From Alistipes finegoldii DSM 17242 (GTDB lineage: Bacteria; Bacteroidota; Bacteroidia; Bacteroidales; Rikenellaceae), in the NCBI RefSeq assembly GCF_000265365.1, contig NC_018011.1:1116001-1180000 (forward strand): a stretch of DNA of 64,000 nucleotides, in the 5' to 3' direction. Positions 54,121 to 62,845 of the stretch are shown here, piece after piece. The translations under genes were made by a program, and so were the position numbers. The first letter of the stretch is position 1; each line of letters begins with the position of its first letter. The notes below the pieces were generated by a model that saw only the letters and a program-made list of their open reading frames with translations, made no database searches and was not told the DNA's origin.

Positions 54121-55854
54121 ATGAAAAAACTCTTGAAATACATATTGCTGCTAATTTATGTCGCATTGATGCCTGCTTGTGGGGAAGATTCCGGACTGGA
54201 CGGCGTATTTGCGAATAAGCCTTTTGCCCTGGTGACCGCTGCCGACGGCGGGCGGACTTCCATTTCGGCGGTCATCGACGACGGCAAGCGGACGATCCGT
54301 CTGACTTTCGACAAAAAGCGGGATGTGGATGCCGTGGAGTTGACGTTCCAGTTGAATCCCGGGTATGCGATGGTTTCTCCGAAGGAACCGGAGACGACGA
54401 TGGACCTGACGCAACCCCGAACCGTGACGGTCAGCTCGGGAGCCGGGGAGGTCTCCTACGAAATCTCAGCCCGGAACGAAACTCCGGTCTTGTCGGCCTC
54501 TTTCCTGTTTCGCGGGAAACCGATCGAGGGAGTGATTGACCATGAGACGAGGACGGTTTCGTTCCCGATCACGACGATCTATGCTTCGGAATATCCGGAG
54601 GAGCTGTTGGGTGCCGTACCGCTGGATATCACGCTTTCCGACGGCTATCGGCCGACAAGCGAAAAGGTTTCGTACGACCTTTCGACCGGGGAGAGTTTTT
54701 CCGTTTACAAAGGCCGCAATACGTACACTTATAGACTGGTTGCCGACATTGCTCCGATATCGGTGGCAGATCATCTCTCTGACTTCCGGTTTCGGCGCGG
54801 CGTGAACCTCGCTTATTGGATGACGGAAGCCGATCGTGACTGGTTGGGCTATGTCATGCCCGCTCAATTCCCGTTGTGGAAAGAGTTGGGATTCGACCAT
54901 TTCCGGGTTCCCGTCGACGAGCTGTGCATCTTTGACCGGGAGGGGCAGTTTAACGAAAAGGCCGTCGGGAAATTACACGAACTTTTTACATGGTGCGAGC
55001 AAAACGGCATGTATGCGATTCTCGACATGCACACACTGGCTCCCCGTGAAGGCTCGGACAGTTACCGGGAGGAGGAGTTGTACGACCCTGCCTATCCCGA
55101 ATTTCGCACCCATTTCGTAAATGTTTGGCGAAAACTTGCTGCGGAATTCAAGGCTCACAATCCGAAGTGCGTGGCCTTTGAACTGCTGAACGAACCGCAT
55201 GACGGGACACCCGACGCAACTGGTTGGAATAAGCTCCAGAATGAGGTTCTGACGGCAGTCCGAGAGCAGGACCCCGAACGGATCGTATTCGTCCCGGCAA
55301 TGGGCTGGCAGGACTACAACTACATCAAGTATGCACGGGTGGCCGAGGAAGATCCCAATGCGGTTGTGTCGTTCCATTATTATCTCCCGATGCTGCTGTC
55401 GCATTATAAGATGCTGGCGTGGGTCGGCTATCAGGGAGCCGTGCAATATCCGGGGGTGGTCATTCCCACTCAGTCGGATGCTGACAAATACCCGCAGTAT
55501 GCCTCTTTTCACAAAACGACCTACAATGCCGACCGGATTATGGGTGAAATGTCCAATGCGGCGTCCGACGGTCGGAATGCCGGACTTGCGGTACATTGCG
55601 GCGAATTCGGATGCAGTAAAAACGTCGCGGAAGCGATGCGTTTGGCGTGGTTCACGGATATGGTGGCTGCCATGGAGGCAAATAATATTCCATGGACGCT
55701 TTGGGAGTGCCTCGACGGCGGATTCGGATTTGTCGATATGGAATATGGCATTTACCGGATCAACTGTCCTCTGCTGAAAGTGTTGACCGGCAAGGAATTG
55801 ACCGATGCAGAGGCGAAAGCTCTGCTGCAAAAGTATGGATTTAAAACCGAATAG
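54121..55854 (+). CDS. GH5-like glycoside hydrolase lipoprotein
   Basis: 577 residues from MKKLLKYI; the frame is open 11 codons earlier, overlapping the previous gene. Lipobox MPAC with Cys20. Two Ig-like domains (about 25-205) precede a TIM barrel (about 215-577). Catalytic acid/base Glu358 in LLNEPH and nucleophile Glu495 in HCGEFG are both present, so an active retaining endo-enzyme is expected. GH5 covers many specificities (glucan, mannan, xylan); none can be picked from sequence alone. Position after the surface lipoproteins suggests first cut at the cell surface. Confidence 0.88.
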   Translation: MKKLLKYILLLIYVALMPACGEDSGLDGVFANKPFALVTAADGGRTSISAVIDDGKRTIRLTFDKKRDVDAVELTFQLNPGYAMVSPKEPETTMDLTQPRTVTVSSGAGEVSYEISARNETPVLSASFLFRGKPIEGVIDHETRTVSFPITTIYASEYPEELLGAVPLDITLSDGYRPTSEKVSYDLSTGESFSVYKGRNTYTYRLVADIAPISVADHLSDFRFRRGVNLAYWMTEADRDWLGYVMPAQFPLWKELGFDHFRVPVDELCIFDREGQFNEKAVGKLHELFTWCEQNGMYAILDMHTLAPREGSDSYREEELYDPAYPEFRTHFVNVWRKLAAEFKAHNPKCVAFELLNEPHDGTPDATGWNKLQNEVLTAVREQDPERIVFVPAMGWQDYNYIKYARVAEEDPNAVVSFHYYLPMLLSHYKMLAWVGYQGAVQYPGVVIPTQSDADKYPQYASFHKTTYNADRIMGEMSNAASDGRNAGLAVHCGEFGCSKNVAEAMRLAWFTDMVAAMEANNIPWTLWECLDGGFGFVDMEYGIYRINCPLLKVLTGKELTDAEAKALLQKYGFKTE

Positions 55855-55856
55855 GA

Positions 55857-57347
55857 ATGTTGTTGAAGATTGCACAGGGCGTATTCTGGATACTTGCTGT
55901 TTGCCTGATGCCCGGAACGGCCTATGGGGAGGGCCGGGACGTCCTGCCCGGAAACGCCGCCTATAAGGTCGAGGTTTTTCGGGGCGGAACCTGGGAGGAG
56001 ATTTTCGTTTACAATGCCCGGGTTTCCGATTATGCCGGCAATCCCGAGGCGGGATATACCCAGTATACAATGGGGTTCGCCTTGTTTACGGACTCGTTTC
56101 GGCAGTCGTTGAAGGTCCGCGTGACCCGCCGTGCGGGGACGTTTTCGAAAGTGGAGATTCGTCCGCTCTCTTACGGCATCGTGCCCGACGTGCAGACCCC
56201 GAACAGCGTCGAGTTCGAACTGGGCGATCCCGCGCAAAAGGTTTCGGTGGAGTTCGACGGCAATCGGATGGAGAACCTCTTCATCCTGCCCGACCTGCCC
56301 GACACGGCGATCCCGATGGGTGCCAATGTAACTTATTTCGGTCCCGGGGTGCACAATGCGGGTGTGATCCGTATTGCGAATGAAAGCGGCCGTATTCTCT
56401 ATCTCGATGAAGGGGCGGTCGTGCTGGGACGGATCGAGGCTGAAAATGCCGCCAACCTTACAATTCGAGGACGAGGTGTTTTCTGTTCGTCGCAGGAGGA
56501 TCACGGCGCCGGCCGGCGGCCGCAGATGGAGTTCCGCAATTGCGACAATCTGAAGATCGAGGGCATCCTGCTGCGCGACACGCCGAACTGGACGCTCAAG
56601 ATCGTCGGGAGCACGGGCGTGCATATCGACAATATCAAGGAGATCGGCTGGATCATGAACTCCGACGGCATGGATTTCATCTGCTGCCGCGATGTGCTGG
56701 TCGAAAACACCTTCCAGCGTAACTACGACGATAACGTGACCATCAAGGCTTTCAATGCCACGCCCGAATACATCGCTTCCCATACGAATACCGACGGCTC
56801 CTATTCCGACGGGGCGATCTGGATGGTTGCCGGGCTTCGCGATTTCGAGGTCTGCAACTACGAGATCCGCAACTGCGTTTTCTGGGCCGACAAGGCGCAC
56901 AATATGCTCGTAGGCCCCGAGGCGCGGGGCATTGCATTCCGGAATATCCGGTTCCACGACAACATTGTGCTGGAAAACCGTCAGGACGACGGGATTTATC
57001 CCGGGGCAATGGCGGTGATGATCGCCGACGACGGCACGTTCGAGGACATTGCGTTCGAAAACATCATTGTCGAGGACATCGACGGCGGAAAGGTTTTCTG
57101 CGCGCACTTCACCAACGCCTGGGCGTTCGACGGACTTTATGGACAATGGGCCCGGAACATCACCCTGCGCAACATCGCCTATACCGGTACGCGGGCGACT
57201 CCGAGCTGGATCAGAGGACGCAACGACGCGCAGTCGATCGACGGAGTGACGATCGGGAACTTCACGGTCAACGGCACGCCGGTAACCGACGGATCGGGCC
57301 CCCATCTGGAGATCAATGAATATGTCCGAAACGTAACGTTCGAATAG
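55857..57347 (+). CDS. Beta-helix polysaccharidase, GH28/GH49-like
   Basis: 496 residues with a signal peptide (about 1-24). An N-terminal beta-sandwich (about 30-150) ends in a GPGVHNAG turn and is followed by a right-handed parallel beta-helix. NSDGMD with Asp270 and Asp273, and NYDDN with Asp291-Asp292, match the acidic triad region of GH28, and the overall order of sandwich then helix recalls GH49 dextranases. The GHG motif of classical polygalacturonases is not seen. Start only 2 bases after the GH5 stop. Shares long near-identical DNA with the next gene. Confidence 0.8.
   Translation: MLLKIAQGVFWILAVCLMPGTAYGEGRDVLPGNAAYKVEVFRGGTWEEIFVYNARVSDYAGNPEAGYTQYTMGFALFTDSFRQSLKVRVTRRAGTFSKVEIRPLSYGIVPDVQTPNSVEFELGDPAQKVSVEFDGNRMENLFILPDLPDTAIPMGANVTYFGPGVHNAGVIRIANESGRILYLDEGAVVLGRIEAENAANLTIRGRGVFCSSQEDHGAGRRPQMEFRNCDNLKIEGILLRDTPNWTLKIVGSTGVHIDNIKEIGWIMNSDGMDFICCRDVLVENTFQRNYDDNVTIKAFNATPEYIASHTNTDGSYSDGAIWMVAGLRDFEVCNYEIRNCVFWADKAHNMLVGPEARGIAFRNIRFHDNIVLENRQDDGIYPGAMAVMIADDGTFEDIAFENIIVEDIDGGKVFCAHFTNAWAFDGLYGQWARNITLRNIAYTGTRATPSWIRGRNDAQSIDGVTIGNFTVNGTPVTDGSGPHLEINEYVRNVTFE
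55960..57345 (+). repeat. Direct paralogous repeat, copy 1 (beta-helix)
   Basis: Aligns with 58243-59628 over most of its length. By eye at least one stretch of about 170 bases (57050-57222 against 59333-59505) has no difference, including silent positions, while the segment coding residues about 130-220 diverges. Such patchiness suggests recent duplication or gene conversion. Confidence 0.7.
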
Positions 57348-57356
57348 ACTTTTGTC

Positions 57357-59630
57357 ATGAGAAGAATCTTAATAACCTCTCTTGCCCTGTGTACGGCCGC
57401 GCTGTCAGCCGCCTGCTCCGACTCCGCGTGCGATTCGGACTTGGTTGCGGGCGGAATGGCTATGGTGCGGGCCGTACCGCAGTCCGTGACTGCGGAGGCC
57501 GCCTATGCCCACCGTGTCTGCCTGATCCGTGAAGGCGTTGTTGCGCAGTCCGTCTCTGCGGCATCCGCCGCGGCGCTCGCACCGTTTCGGGTAGAGCCGG
57601 GAACCTATGGAATGCTGGCGGTTGCTGCTGCGGACGAGGATAATCTGACCTTTCCGGCAGCGGAGGGGATCGCTCTGTCGGAGTACGGCGTCCGGATAAC
57701 GGACATGACCGCTCCGATTCCCGACCTGCTGATCGGGTGCAACAGCCGTTTCGAAGCCGTCGCCGGATCGGTTTCGGCTCCGGTCGGGATGAAGCGGGCC
57801 GTGGCTCACCTTACGGTGACTGTCGTGGGGCTGGAAGCGCTCTCCTGCGAAAGTATCACGGTCTCGATTCCCCGGATGTACGACCGGATCGCCTCCGACG
57901 GAACGCCCGGAAACAGCGGGGCTGAATTTTCCGAAAAGGCGATCGTGCTGGCTCGGAACAGCGCGGGACGTTATGTCGGCCAGGCCGTCGTCCTGCCGAC
58001 TGACACAGCCTCCGCGACGTTGGAGTTCCGCTTCACGATCAACGGAAAGAATTATGTTTCCGTGCAGGAAACGCGTATCGAGGCTAATCGGAAATACGCG
58101 CTTTCGGTCGCGGCGAAATTTAAGGACGATACCGACCTGAAACTTACGCCCGTGATCAGCTATCTCCCCTGGGACGCTCCGACGACGATTCCCGACGACG
58201 GGCTGCCCGCCATGGACGACCGTCCGGCCAATGACGATTTCACGGTGGAGATTTTCCGCAACGGATGCTGGGAAGAGATTTTCGTGTACAATGCCGAAGT
58301 TTCGGACTATGCCGCCAATCCGGCTGCGGGGTACGTCCAGCATGACATGGGCTTTGCAATGTTCACCGATGCGTTCGCCGCTCCGTTGAAGGTCCGTGTG
58401 ACCCGCCGTGCGGGGACGTTTTCGAAAGTGGAGATTCGTCCGCTTTCTTACGGCATCGTGCCCAACGTGCAGACCCCGAACAGCGTCGAGTTCGAACTGG
58501 ACGATCCCGCGCAAAAGGTTTCGGTGGAGTTCGACGACAACCGGATGGAGAACCTCTTCATCCTGCCCGACCTGCCCGACACGGCGATCCCGACGGGTGC
58601 CAACGTAACTTATTTCGGTCCCGGCATTCATAATATGGGGCGCAAGGAGATTCTCTATAAGGATAATCAGACGATCTATCTCGACGAGGGAGCGCTGGTC
58701 TACGGCAGCATCTATGCCAAGAGATGCCGCAACTTGACGATCCGGGGGCGGGGCATCCTCTGTTCGTCAAAGGAGAATCACGGTGACGGCCGCCAGCCGC
58801 AGATCGAAACCTTCGACTGCAACGGTTTCAAGGTCGAGGGCATCCTGCTGCGCGACACGCCGAACTGGACGCTCAAGATCGTCGGAAGCACGGGCGTGCA
58901 TATCGACAACATCAAGGAGATCGGCTGGATCATGAACTCCGACGGCATGGATTTCATCTGCTGCCGCAATGTACTGGTCGAGAATACGTTCCAGCGCAAC
59001 TACGACGACAACGTGACTATCAAGGCCTTCAACGGAAAGACCGATTACGTCACCGCGCACACCGCCTCCGACGGATCGTTCACCGACGCTTCCATCTGGA
59101 CGGTCTATTATCTGGCGCAGAACAAGTTTGATGTCTACGATTACGAGATCCGCAATTGTGTTTTCTGGGCCGACAAGGCGCACAACATGCTCGTCGGTCC
59201 CGAGGCGCGGGGCATTGCATTCCGGAATATCCGGTTCCACGACAACATCGTGCTGGAAAACCGTCAGAACGACGGGATCTATCCCGGAGCGATGGCGGTG
59301 ATGATCGCCGATAACGGCACGTTCGAGGATATTGCGTTCGAAAACATCATTGTCGAGGACATCGACGGCGGAAAGGTTTTCTGCGCGCACTTCACCAACG
59401 CCTGGGCGTTCGACGGACTTTATGGACAATGGGCCCGGAACATCACCCTGCGCAACATCGCCTATACCGGTACGCGGGCGACTCCGAGCTGGATCAGAGG
59501 ACGCAGCGACGCGCAGTCGATCGACGGAGTGACGATCGGGAACTTCACGGTCAACGGCGCGCCGGTAACCGACGGATCGGGGCCTCATCTGGAGATAAAC
59601 GGATACGTCCGGAACGTGACGTTCGAATAA
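57357..59630 (+). CDS. FimB/Mfa2-like domain fused to a beta-helix polysaccharidase
   Basis: 757 residues. Lipoprotein signal (LSAAC). Residues about 25-285 resemble the FimB/Mfa2-like fimbrillin fold (AEAAYAHR, VEPGTYGMLAVAA, LKRAVAHLTVTVVGLE-type strand pairs) and match the N-terminal part of the next gene's product. From about 295 to the end it repeats the whole preceding beta-helix protein, including NSDGMD (Asp529, Asp532) and NYDDN (Asp550-Asp551). So a lipid-anchored, probably surface-exposed version of the same hydrolase. The first 295 residues have no hydrolase motif and may act as display or glycan-binding module. Confidence 0.78.
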   Translation: MRRILITSLALCTAALSAACSDSACDSDLVAGGMAMVRAVPQSVTAEAAYAHRVCLIREGVVAQSVSAASAAALAPFRVEPGTYGMLAVAAADEDNLTFPAAEGIALSEYGVRITDMTAPIPDLLIGCNSRFEAVAGSVSAPVGMKRAVAHLTVTVVGLEALSCESITVSIPRMYDRIASDGTPGNSGAEFSEKAIVLARNSAGRYVGQAVVLPTDTASATLEFRFTINGKNYVSVQETRIEANRKYALSVAAKFKDDTDLKLTPVISYLPWDAPTTIPDDGLPAMDDRPANDDFTVEIFRNGCWEEIFVYNAEVSDYAANPAAGYVQHDMGFAMFTDAFAAPLKVRVTRRAGTFSKVEIRPLSYGIVPNVQTPNSVEFELDDPAQKVSVEFDDNRMENLFILPDLPDTAIPTGANVTYFGPGIHNMGRKEILYKDNQTIYLDEGALVYGSIYAKRCRNLTIRGRGILCSSKENHGDGRQPQIETFDCNGFKVEGILLRDTPNWTLKIVGSTGVHIDNIKEIGWIMNSDGMDFICCRNVLVENTFQRNYDDNVTIKAFNGKTDYVTAHTASDGSFTDASIWTVYYLAQNKFDVYDYEIRNCVFWADKAHNMLVGPEARGIAFRNIRFHDNIVLENRQNDGIYPGAMAVMIADNGTFEDIAFENIIVEDIDGGKVFCAHFTNAWAFDGLYGQWARNITLRNIAYTGTRATPSWIRGRSDAQSIDGVTIGNFTVNGAPVTDGSGPHLEINGYVRNVTFE
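58243..59628 (+). repeat. Direct paralogous repeat, copy 2 (beta-helix)
   Basis: Partner of 55960-57345, offset by 2283 bases near the 3' end. The 5' unique 880 bases of this gene (fimbrillin-like part) have no counterpart in copy 1. Confidence 0.7.
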
Positions 59631-59680
59631 CCGCCTGAAATCAATAAAAAAATTTTATTAACCACCTTAAACGCATAATT

Positions 59681-61132
59681 ATGAAAAAGTATTCCATGTA
59701 CACATTTGCCGTCGCCATGCTGGCCGGTATGATTCTGACGGGCTGCTCCTCTTCGGAGGAGATTCCGGGAGGTACTCCCGACAACGGACCGAAACTGAAG
59801 ATCGAGACCCGCTCGGCGGATGCCGCCGAGGCTGCTTATGCACACCGGGCGATTCTGGTGTCGGAGGGTAACATTGCGGATGCAAAGAGCGCCGCCGATG
59901 CTGCGGCTTTAGGTTCTTTCTCGGTCGAGCCGGGCAGCTACACCGTTTACGCCGTCGCTTCCAGCGACGAGACGAATCTCACTTTTACGGGTGTCGCCGC
60001 TTCGAATGCCGTTGCCGATGCACGTGTCAAAATAACCGACATTTCGGCTCAGATTCCCGAACTGTTGGTCGGTAATTCCGACGTCGTTACGGTCGGTGCC
60101 GAAGGCGCGGCGGCCGCACTCCAGCTCAAGCGCGTCGTGGCATCGGTCACGGTGACGGTCAGCGGACTGGAGAACGTCGATGCCGAGAGCATCACCCTGA
60201 CGATCGGCAACATGTACGATCAGGTGAGTCTCGACGGAGCGTTTTCCAAGAGCGGAGCTGCGTTCGCATCGAAAAGTCTTGTACTCACCAAGAATGCCGA
60301 AGGCAAGTTCGTCGGCAACGCTATCGTGATGCCTACCGATACGGAGGCTTCCAACCTCTCGCTGACTTACAGCGTCAACGGCACGGATTACACCAGCACC
60401 CCTGCGGGCCGGATCGCGGCCAACGGGCAGTATGAACTGGCGACGACGGTCGAAGCCGGCAGTTCCTCCTCGAAGGTCAACCTGAACTCGGCGATTACCT
60501 ACGCGGCCTGGGACAGCACGGTGGTGAATCTTTCCGACAGCTTTACCATCGACGAGACTACCCCTGACAAGCAGTGGATGGGTCCGACAGCCCTTCCAAT
60601 CAGCGGTTCAGCCGCTCCTGGATACGACAATTTCTGGGCGTCGTCCGATGGAGGCGATTCCGGCTGGGGCGAGACATTCTGGCAGTACAACCTTTATGAC
60701 GGGAACAAAACGGACGGAAGCAACTATTGGTGTCCTGACGAATGGGACCGCACGGCTCCCGTCTGGTATATCGACCTCGGCGCTGCCAAGCAGGGCGTGA
60801 CCATCGACTACTGGAACAAGGCTGGCGGTAAGGGCGGTCAGAAAATCAAGACGATGGACATTTACGCAAGCAATACGCGAGCCGATTACGGCGGTGGCAA
60901 TGCGGATTGGGTGAAGATCATGACTTTCACCTCCGACAAGACCACTCCGACCACGGACGCCGGGGCGCAGGTGACGACGGGCAAGATCGCATTCTCGGAG
61001 GATGGAAGCGTCTCCTATCAGTATGTAAAATGCGTGATGACATCTAAGGTCAATCCTGACGGTGCGACCATTACGGATGTGCTCGACGTGAATGTCGGCG
61101 AGGTAGAGGTTTCCTACTGGGAGTTCAAATAA
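59681..61132 (+). CDS. FimB/Mfa2-like lipoprotein with discoidin-like C-terminus
   Basis: 483 residues. Lipobox ILTGC. The N-terminal half (about 25-285) shares the AEAAYAHR and VEPGSYTVYAVASS pattern with the previous protein. The C-terminal half (about 295-483) looks like an F5/8 type C/galactose-binding module: YDNFWASS, YNLYDGNKTDG, WYIDLGAAKQGVTIDYWNK. No catalytic motif. Probably a surface glycan-binding protein of the SusE/F role. 50 bases after the fusion gene. Confidence 0.7.
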   Translation: MKKYSMYTFAVAMLAGMILTGCSSSEEIPGGTPDNGPKLKIETRSADAAEAAYAHRAILVSEGNIADAKSAADAAALGSFSVEPGSYTVYAVASSDETNLTFTGVAASNAVADARVKITDISAQIPELLVGNSDVVTVGAEGAAAALQLKRVVASVTVTVSGLENVDAESITLTIGNMYDQVSLDGAFSKSGAAFASKSLVLTKNAEGKFVGNAIVMPTDTEASNLSLTYSVNGTDYTSTPAGRIAANGQYELATTVEAGSSSSKVNLNSAITYAAWDSTVVNLSDSFTIDETTPDKQWMGPTALPISGSAAPGYDNFWASSDGGDSGWGETFWQYNLYDGNKTDGSNYWCPDEWDRTAPVWYIDLGAAKQGVTIDYWNKAGGKGGQKIKTMDIYASNTRADYGGGNADWVKIMTFTSDKTTPTTDAGAQVTTGKIAFSEDGSVSYQYVKCVMTSKVNPDGATITDVLDVNVGEVEVSYWEFK

Positions 61133-61267
61133 TTGTCGGAGGGGAGTTCTCCTCCTGCGATACGCTGAATGGGGATTTGCGGGAGCGGACTTTAACGGTC
61201 CGTTCCCGGCATCGCCCCGAACGGCAGTCGTGTGGGCCTGCGGGGCCTGAAGAATCAAGTATATAAT

Positions 61268-62788
61268 ATGAAAGCCATGATGATGAAAAAACAGAATGTC
61301 GGGAATGCCTGCGGATGGGCGGGTCGCCTTGCACGCCTTCTGTTACTGCCTGCGCTCACGCTCGTTCTGCTTTGCTCGTGCGACGAGGACAAGGCGAAAT
61401 CCGAAAGACCGGAAGAGGGGGATCAGCTTTGGAAGATCGTTCCCGTTCTTGCATCCGAAAGCGATGGCTTCGAGGGGCTCGGTGAGTATGGGGTGTCGCT
61501 CTACCTTTTCAACGACATGTCATCCGACTGCTATAAATACCAGCATGCCGACTCGTTCGGCGATCTCGAACCTTTCGTGGTGGAAAAGGCGGCTTATTCG
61601 CTTGTCGCGCTGATGATGGATCGTGATGTTCCTCATGTTTTCTATGAGGCTTCGGACGAGGCCAAAAAGAACACAACCGTGACCGTAACGGACATGAACG
61701 AGACTATTCCGGATATGGTGCTCGGTACGGCGTCCGTTTCCCGGAATGTCGGCGCGACGGTTCCCGTCTCCGACCTGCAACGGCTGGTCGGGGCCTTGGA
61801 TGTCCGCCTGACCGATGTCCCGAATGATGTCACGGCCGTGGAACTTACCGTAGGCGATCTCTACGACCGGGTCGACCTTACGGGGCAGTACGACTTTTCG
61901 ACGGGGGAGCCTGCTTCGAAGCGGATCGAGCTGACGAAAGAGGGAACCGTTTTTTCAGCCCGGAGTGTGCTGATGCCTTCGGACGAGACGAGGGCCAATG
62001 TGAAGATGGATTTTCGGGTTTTCCGGGGCGACGCGTATGAGGATTTCGTCGTACGTCTTTCCGGAAGTATTCCGGCAGACAAACTCACGCGGCTTGAAGG
62101 CCGTGCGGAAGAGATCTTGAAGAATGCTGAACTGACGTTGGGTTTGACCTATGCTCCGTGGGATGCGAGCATAACGATCGAGGATCACTTCCAGACCGAC
62201 GACGACCTGAATAAGGTTTGGTCCTCGGCGCCGCTTCCCATCAGCGGCGCAGCCGATCCCGGATATGACAATTTCTGGGCTTCGTCCGTATTCACCGACT
62301 GGGACGGTTCCGTAAAATACGATTCGTATCTTTATGACGGTATCATGGACGGGAGCGACGAGCACAAGGACCTCTATTGGGGCCCCGACGCAGTTGGGGA
62401 GGCAGAAAAAGGCACCGTTCCGTCGTGGTATGTGGATTTGGGAACCGGATGTCAGGGCATTACGCTCACCTACTGGAACAAATTCGGAGGCAAAGGCGGC
62501 CAGAAGCTCCGCACGATGAATATCTATGGAAGCAATGCTCCGGAGGACTATCGGGGCGGCAACGAAAGCTGGACGCTGATCACGACTTTCACTTCCGACC
62601 GGACGAAACCTACGGAAGACGCCGGAGCCGAGGTCACGACCGGGCGGATCGAATTCGACAAGGGAAATGCGACCTACCGGTATGTGAAATGCGAGATCAC
62701 CTCCCGGGTGAACGCCGACGGCAATGTGGTCGAGGATTCCGATGTGAATGTTGCCGAAGTGCAGATAACCGTGTGGTCCTGTAAATAG
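61268..62788 (+). CDS. FimB/Mfa2-like lipoprotein with discoidin-like C-terminus, second copy
   Basis: 506 residues from MKAMMMKKQN (a start 12 codons earlier is possible). Lipobox LLCSC. Same two-part layout as the previous protein; the C-terminal halves are clearly homologous (LPISGAADPGYDNFWASS, WYVDLGTGCQGITLTYWNKFGGKGGQK), while the N-terminal halves have diverged strongly. It probably binds a different part of the glycan. The gap upstream (61133-61267) has two hairpins (about 61137-61154 and 61189-61215) without T-runs. Confidence 0.7.
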   Translation: MKAMMMKKQNVGNACGWAGRLARLLLLPALTLVLLCSCDEDKAKSERPEEGDQLWKIVPVLASESDGFEGLGEYGVSLYLFNDMSSDCYKYQHADSFGDLEPFVVEKAAYSLVALMMDRDVPHVFYEASDEAKKNTTVTVTDMNETIPDMVLGTASVSRNVGATVPVSDLQRLVGALDVRLTDVPNDVTAVELTVGDLYDRVDLTGQYDFSTGEPASKRIELTKEGTVFSARSVLMPSDETRANVKMDFRVFRGDAYEDFVVRLSGSIPADKLTRLEGRAEEILKNAELTLGLTYAPWDASITIEDHFQTDDDLNKVWSSAPLPISGAADPGYDNFWASSVFTDWDGSVKYDSYLYDGIMDGSDEHKDLYWGPDAVGEAEKGTVPSWYVDLGTGCQGITLTYWNKFGGKGGQKLRTMNIYGSNAPEDYRGGNESWTLITTFTSDRTKPTEDAGAEVTTGRIEFDKGNATYRYVKCEITSRVNADGNVVEDSDVNVAEVQITVWSCK

Positions 62789-62796
62789 GAATGTTT

Positions 62797-62825
62797 CGGC
62801 CCGGCTTGACGGCCGGGCCGTATTT
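62797..62825 (+). terminator. Rho-independent terminator
   Basis: CGGCCCGGC and GCCGGGCCG form a perfect 9-bp stem with a 6-base loop, followed by TATTTTA. It may end or attenuate the susC operon before the last GH20 gene. Confidence 0.65.
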
Positions 62826-62845
62826 TATGTAAAAATCAATTGGAC

